Below are positions 58,702-64,000 of a DNA stretch of 64,000 nucleotides, one piece after another. A program made the translations under genes and the position numbers. Positions within the stretch are counted from its first letter, which is position 1, and each line of letters starts with the position of its first letter. The notes below the pieces were generated by a model. It was given only the letters and a program-made list of their open reading frames with translations, did no database searches and was not told where the DNA came from. Source of the DNA: Struthidea cinerea (Eukaryota; Chordata; Aves; Passeriformes; Corcoracidae). Location of the stretch: positions 610,838-674,837 of the forward strand of contig VZTI01002344.1 in NCBI GenBank assembly GCA_013397865.1. The letters run 5' to 3'.

Positions 58702-60996
58702 CTGTATGGTAATAGAAAGCAGTAATTAGTGTCAGAAGGAAATGGGAATAGCTCGTGAGACTATAACTTTATATAGATGACATATTTTTGTAGGGGAGTA
58801 GTAGATGGGTTTATAATGAATTAAAATGTGCATTGACATGGAAGGTGACTTAAGTAGGCTCTGTGTTCATACGAATATCCATATAGGTTTAAAAAATATA
58901 TGTAATGAACTTGTACTTTTTCTGTACCGATTGTGCGTGAAGTTGTACAGGGTATTAATTTGGTCATCATATTTATTTGGAATGTATTCATTATCATAAG
59001 GTGTTGCAGAAGCTTCCTTCTTTCCTCTATTTTTTGGAAATGTAGGTATTATTTACAGTTGGGGCAGTATTTAACCAAGATTTTTGTGGAATGCCTTACA
59101 ATCTAAATCTAACTTTTTTTACCCTTAGTATTGTCCCAGCTGTAATTGTTTCTTAAGGCTCTTTGTGAGACCAGAATTCATTCCACTGAAAAAAAATTGT
59201 CACATCATTGGTGCTTGGGAGAGCTGAAGGAGGAATTCTGTGATCTGGCTTTCAGCCTGAGATGAGGTTCAACATGCACTTGTTCAACGAGCATCATGAC
59301 AAGCAATGTTGTGATGAGTTGGTCTGCGAGAACAAGAAGCATCAGGCAGGAGTTTTTTGATGTGTAGTTCTAACTGTTACATGTGGTGAACTCAAATGGA
59401 ATGCACAAAGTTATTTTTGGTGTTCTGAATCCAATGGGTTTTAGCTGTGCTTCTGAACATTTGAAGTACTGACCTACACTGAAAACAGCATAAAGTCGCT
59501 ACAATAACTTCTTTAGATTTAATTCCTAAAAAAGGTCTTCTTTGCATTCAGACAGGGTTTAAAAAGCCCAAATATATTTTCTTCATCTCAGCCAGTCTAT
59601 CATTATCAATGGTCAGCTGCTCCTGAGCATCTCTGTTGTCTTAAGTATAAGAATCTGGTGATTCCATCTCACAGCATTCGTATTCTTCCAGAAGCAGCGC
59701 CTTACATTTAATTATTGTTTTGTAAGCAGAATTTTTTCTTTTCAGTTGTACTGCTGGTAGCTGTAGACCATAATGCTGCCTCTGTCAATACACAGTGCCA
59801 GTTGATTCAGAAAAAATCAGTCTGTCTATAGAACGTAAATCAGACTGTCAGGAAAACTCAATATGGCAGGAACAAGTAGAAGTAAGTAAACAGCCTGAAC
59901 AGATAAATGATGGGCACTTTAAAAGTACTGTTAAATAAAAATGAAACAGAAACAAGTGCCAAGCTTCTTGTGCTGCTTGACAATATAAGGTTAAATAACA
60001 ATTTAGAGTCTGTGTAATTTGAAATATGTTGTGAGAAGAGATCTTTTCTTTAAGAAAATACTGGTTTTACTTCTTTGATTACTTTCAGAATAGTACAATA
60101 CTGGAAAGGATAATTTCCTGGGTATAAAGCTCAAACAGAGAAGTATGGTTTTGGCCCTACTTCTACAAGATTTTACATGTTTTCAGGCATAAAATGTACA
60201 TAAAAATAACTTGTAAAGTCCCAAATTTGGAAAGGATTTCCTGTGATCAAATATTCAGTAAATCAGGCCTACATCTAGGAGAATAACTATTCACCTTATT
60301 GCTTCACAAGTGGTAGTTAAATCAAATTTTCAGGAAAGACCAGGAATCAAGGTTTAGCTTTTTTGAAGAATAAGACCCTAAGAATTGCTTCAACATGCAT
60401 ATAGTTAAGTCTAATTTCAGAACTCCTGTTTTTGCTGTAGTAGCAAACATTAGGACCAAAAGGCATAGAGTGAAAAATTTAATGATAATATGATAGGGAG
60501 TGTGCCAGGAAACAACAAATTTTCATTTGTGTTGGTACATTTCTGTGAGCAGCAGCAATTTTAGTCAGAATGTGCTCATTAGTAGAGAGGAAAACATGTA
60601 AAACAGAGAGGGCAGACATGCGTATGATTTAAAGTTACTTTTTTTCTTCTAACAATGGTGAGAAGAAGTCACTTGCCAAACACATGCATTTTCTGTAGAT
60701 GAATCTGCCTCTCACTGAACTGCCAAACTACTCTTTTCTTTGTTTATCTTTTTAAATCTGATTATTAATCTATCATTTTATATTCTTATGTTTTATCTTT
60801 TTTATCTTTATTTATCTTACATTCCTTCTTATTCATATGTAATAATCTCATATAAATACTACACGTTATAAACAGTGATTTATTTGGAATTTAAGCTGCA
60901 GCTTAATTCTGTTGGGTTGTTTTTTTCTTTTCCTAAGCAGAGAGAGACAGTTCATTAAAAAACTTAAATTTGTCTGCTGACACAGACAGTGACTAC
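58702..60996 (-). other. MYBPC3: MYBPC3 intron 8
   Basis: This 2.3-kb intron includes an AT-rich stretch around 60,735-60,840 with recurrent TTTATCTT on the + strand. No mobile element or exon was recognised. Confidence 0.85.
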
Positions 60997-61041
60997 CTGA
61001 GAAAGGCTGAAGTCATCCGTCTCCCCCCTCCTGCTAGGCTC
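60997..61041 (-). CDS. MYBPC3: MYBPC3 45-nt exon (human-equivalent 8): M-domain phosphosites
   Basis: This exon between CCCTCACTCAG and GTAGTC reads (T)SLAGGGRRMTSAFL(S). With the RR-T from the previous exon it makes RRTS, and RRMTS follows, two PKA/CaMKII-type motifs separated by the glycine-rich LAGGG typical of the cardiac M-domain. Phosphorylation here loosens binding to myosin S2 and speeds cross-bridge kinetics (known for the family). It is phase 2 at both ends. It is longer than the human 30-nt exon as I recall it, by the TSAFL extension also known in chicken. Confidence 0.95.
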
Positions 61042-62247
61042 CTGAGTGAGGGTATCAAAGACAAAGCTTCAGATTTAAACAGTTCAGTTCAAAATCTGGC
61101 TTCATTCTTACAGGAGAAAGTGACAATCTGAACAGCCTGAAGCTGCTCACACTGCACTCCCTTTGAACTGATTCTAAATTTTTAAAATTGTGCTCACAGG
61201 AAGCTCTTGAAGCCTCCTTTCACTGCAGTGAAATGACACTGAGTGTCCACTATTTTACAGGCATTGCAGTGAGGCCGGTCAGCTACCAACAGATGGACTT
61301 AACTGTAGACAAATTCTGCAAGCCTTATTTCATTCTTTGTGCTAAATGTTAAAAATATTCACTTATAAAAATAGAACTTATGGAGAAATACTCAAAGAGT
61401 TGCCACAGATGATTTGTTCCCCATAGAGAAATAGATGTCAGAATATTCTTGGTCTAGTAACTTTGCAAAAATATATAAAAACTAAAATAGAAACTTATTT
61501 ACTATTACATGAAGGAAAAAGAATGCACATATTAATAATGTCTAACTAAAATTAAAAAAAACCAACCAATTTTGTGAATCTTACTAATAGAAGGGAACAT
61601 TATTCCATTAAGAGATACATCCATTCAGCAAGTATTAAGGATGGGGGCAGGATGGCCTTTTCAGCAGCAGTCTTTAATATCTAAGACTACATATATCTGA
61701 GTTTTCACACGGACACTCACAATGTCATTGTCTTCATTCAGTTAATATAGGTATAGAACATGAGAACAGAAACAATCAAAATGCTTGCAGGAATGTTATC
61801 AGTGATATGCTGCTTACAGAGTTCACAGCAAACTCCACTCCCCTTGTTCAGCAAATGTTTGTATTAAGGTACATGTAGTTCCTCAAGCCAGACAAAATCA
61901 AGACCAACATCACACAGTATCTTTTCTATCTCTATTGGTCTGTATCTGGAAGTGCTCTTTACAGGTCTGGAAAAAAGGTGCTGAAGTTCTTGTTACAATT
62001 ATATACATTACTGATTGCCTAATTGAAGACAAGCATGATTGTTACACTAGCACAAAGTCCAAACTCTCAGGTGATTTCTAGGAATTGTAGAGTATTTTAA
62101 TAGTAGAAATATTTTCTTAGTAGAAATCTGTATCTTTGTGTTTGTTTGTACAACAGCTTTGCTTTTAGCTAGTTTTATCTGGGAAAGTAATGAATTCCAC
62201 ATGGATGTATAACCCGATCTACACAGGTTTCTGCTGTGCATACTCAC
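61042..62247 (-). other. MYBPC3: MYBPC3 intron 7
   Basis: This 1.2-kb intron holds nothing recognisable. Confidence 0.85.
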
Positions 62248-62296
62248 GTGCGGCGGAAGGCAGCTCGAATATCCAAGTCTCCACCTACAGGTGCTT
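62248..62296 (-). CDS. MYBPC3: MYBPC3 49-nt exon (human-equivalent 7): start of M-domain
   Basis: This 49-nt exon between TTGTCACATCAG and GTGAGT reads (E)APVGGDLDIRAAFRR(T). D-L-D-x-x-x-A-F-R-R is the conserved link from C1 into the M-domain, and the terminal RR-T begins the first phosphorylation motif. The length and phases (1 in, 2 out) match the human exon as I recall it. Confidence 0.96.
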
Positions 62297-63629
62297 CTGA
62301 TGTGACAAAAAGTAATGAAGAAAAATGGCAGAACGAGTCAACATAACGCTAAAATGCAGTGCTATTTCTAAAGTTTTTCTTTGCAGACATTTTTAAAAAT
62401 AAATTATTATATTGTAGATTGTGATTAATTGAATATTGAAAGATTAAAGCTTCATCTTTAAACATGTAGCCTTCACTAATTAGCTTTCAACATCCAGTTG
62501 TTTGTGTATAACTTGTTTCTGTCTCATGTTTCATAATAACCTGAAGCCTCATCGTACCTCTTGCTTGTCAATTCTCCTGCTGCAAAATTTTAATTTCAAT
62601 AGTGTCTTCACAGAGTATTTAAACCTAATGAGTATACAACCGGACATCAGCTCACGACTATTATTAAAAATAAATTATAATCTGTCCTTTGAAAGCACAG
62701 GTAAATTCCTGGAACTATGTAGAGAGGTACAGAAGCTTAATCAAGGATGTTGTATAGAGAGAATTTTGTTATACTATTTGTATAAATTGGTGTGCTGCTG
62801 CTTCGGGGAGAAAAACTGTTCTCAGTTGCTGCTCCTAAGTCTTATGAGTCCTAGCTAGTGAAACTTCAAACATCAACACTGCTGATCAAGTAACTTAATA
62901 AGCTTTTGTCTTTACATTAGGTTCACTGGTAGCTGGACACAAGTTAATGTTGCAGCCCCTTCTACAGAATGGTTGAAACAGGAAATGGTCCAAACACTCA
63001 GCTCTGTCAGGTGGTCCATGCTTATACTGTTTTACTTAAACTCTTCTATGCTAGGGGCAAATCGATGTTAAAATGTACTTCCTTTCCAATTTTTATAAAC
63101 TTTTCAGTATAGCACTTGTGAGGGTGGCACCATGCATTAGGTAAAATGAGCAATCTGATCTGAGAAGGTGCTTCTGTAGGACTTGAATTTATGGGGAAGG
63201 AAGGAAAAAGGAGTTGGCAATGGCATCACATGTCTAAATCTTTTTTTCAAAATATCCATTTTAGTCCTAAACTTTTGCCAAAATAGGAATGAACTTTTCT
63301 TCTATTCTAGTGGAATGAAACACCATGAAATAATGAATCTGAAACCAGAATAAAGCCAGAGAAAAGGTGGGCAGTTTCACATCTTTCTGTGTGTTTTCTT
63401 TAAGGGCATCACAGTTCTGACTAGAGTAATGACCCGGTGGTACTTCTGATGATCTGTATCCCATTCTCCATGGGCCTCTCTAGGTGTACCTTTAGATCTT
63501 CAGGTCTATACTTCAGGTCTGTGTTTGTCTAGTAACCATTATGTACCAGAAAGAATTGTTGGTAGGCAGGAAAGAAAATCTAGGGGGCCAGAAGATAAAA
63601 AAAAAACAGATGGCAGGAATTCAACTTAC
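62297..63629 (-). other. MYBPC3: MYBPC3 intron 6
   Basis: This 1.3-kb intron holds a + strand 118-codon frame at 62,502-62,858 that is Leu- and Cys-rich and resembles no known protein. Nothing else was recognised. Confidence 0.85.
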
Positions 63630-63747
63630 CATTGACTGTCAGGTTGAAATTAGAGCTATCAAACTTGTCCTTGGTAGACACCTCACATCTGTACCCTCCT
63701 GCAAAAGTCATGTTTGCCTCTATGATTTCCATTTCAAAGGTGTACAC
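63630..63747 (-). CDS. MYBPC3: MYBPC3 exon (human-equivalent 6): end of Ig domain C1
   Basis: This 118-nt exon is the most 5' MYBPC3 exon in the window. It starts in phase 0 after CTGTTCTAG and ends phase 1 at GTAAGT. It reads VYTFEMEIIEANMTFAGGYR, then CEVSTKDKFDSSNFNLTVN. G-G-Y-R-C is the strand-F cysteine motif of C1, and STKDKFDSSNFNLTV is strongly conserved. The exon length equals the human one as I recall it. C0, the Pro-Ala linker and most of C1 lie beyond 64,000. Confidence 0.97.
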
Positions 63748-64000
63748 CTAGAACAGACAGCAATGATACAATAATTAAGTTAGAAAATGAAATGGTGAAA
63801 CACAGAGAGAGGGAATACATAGAGAGAAATAGACAGGGGATGAACTATGTCATTGTGTCCTTTTAGAACTAAGAACCTCCTGAGTGTCCAACTCATTAGT
63901 GTAACAAAAAATTACCTATAATCCCCAATTCAGTAGGAACAGCTGAAGAGAACTGTCAGTAGAGATGTTCCTGAGAATACAGTGTTATATTAGCAAACTG
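63748..64000 (-). other. MYBPC3: MYBPC3 intron 5 (partial)
   Basis: The last 253 bp of the window are intronic, with no further exon visible. Confidence 0.85.

Noticed and set aside
62502..62858. A 118-codon + strand frame in MYBPC3 intron 6
   Set aside because: Leu/Cys-rich chance-like composition and no recognisable motif.
15974..63747. Assignment of the large gene to MYBPC1, MYBPC2 or MYBPH
   Set aside because: It has the C5 insert exon, the LAGGGRR phosphorylation region, a V-P-Q end and MADD as neighbour, all pointing to MYBPC3.

Overview
The window is a bird nuclear genome segment. It carries CR1 LINE fragments, including one with the (ATTCTGTG)2 tail typical of CR1, and AT-rich introns and intergenic DNA. 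It holds two convergent genes. The last two exons of MADD (Rab3 exchange factor with DENN and death domains) lie on the + strand at 2.5-4.1 kb. About two thirds of MYBPC3 (cardiac myosin-binding protein C) lies on the - strand from 63.7 kb down to its stop codon at 15,974. The neighbour pair MADD/MYBPC3, and not CHPT1 or SPIB, supports the cardiac paralogue over MYBPC1 or MYBPC2.

Layout from left to right: 1-2.5 kb is a MADD intron with a 46-nt poly-T run and a perfect 51-bp tandem duplication. 2.5-4.15 kb holds the two MADD exons and the stop. 4.15-6.06 kb is probably the MADD 3' UTR. 6.06-15.86 kb is an intergenic spacer with one CR1 tail and a pyrimidine-rich block. 15.86-63.75 kb is MYBPC3. 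The first five coding exons (C0 and most of C1) lie beyond the right edge.

I placed 29 consecutive MYBPC3 coding exons by reading both splice sites and the phase at every junction. They join into one open frame of 1,063 codons plus a stop: end of C1, M-domain, C2-C5 (Ig), C6-C7 (Fn3), C8 (Ig), C9 (Fn3), C10 (Ig). Two of them are 3-nt microexons (58,007-58,009 and 51,846-51,848), found because the protein could not be closed without them. The M-domain phosphorylation region is spread over four tiny exons, each a multiple of three and each in the same phase. The C5 insert has an exon of its own.

The observation I would check first is in the intron between the C6 and C7 exons. On the MYBPC3 strand a TATA/MEF2-like box and an M-CAT motif stand upstream of an acidic, cysteine-free open frame beginning at 35,256. 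This frame can splice in phase to the C7 exon. If it is used, it would produce a short C7-C10 protein with an unstructured leader, the same layout as MyBP-H. The proposed splice donor is weak, so this remains a candidate. I see no operons, CRISPR arrays, tRNA or rRNA genes.
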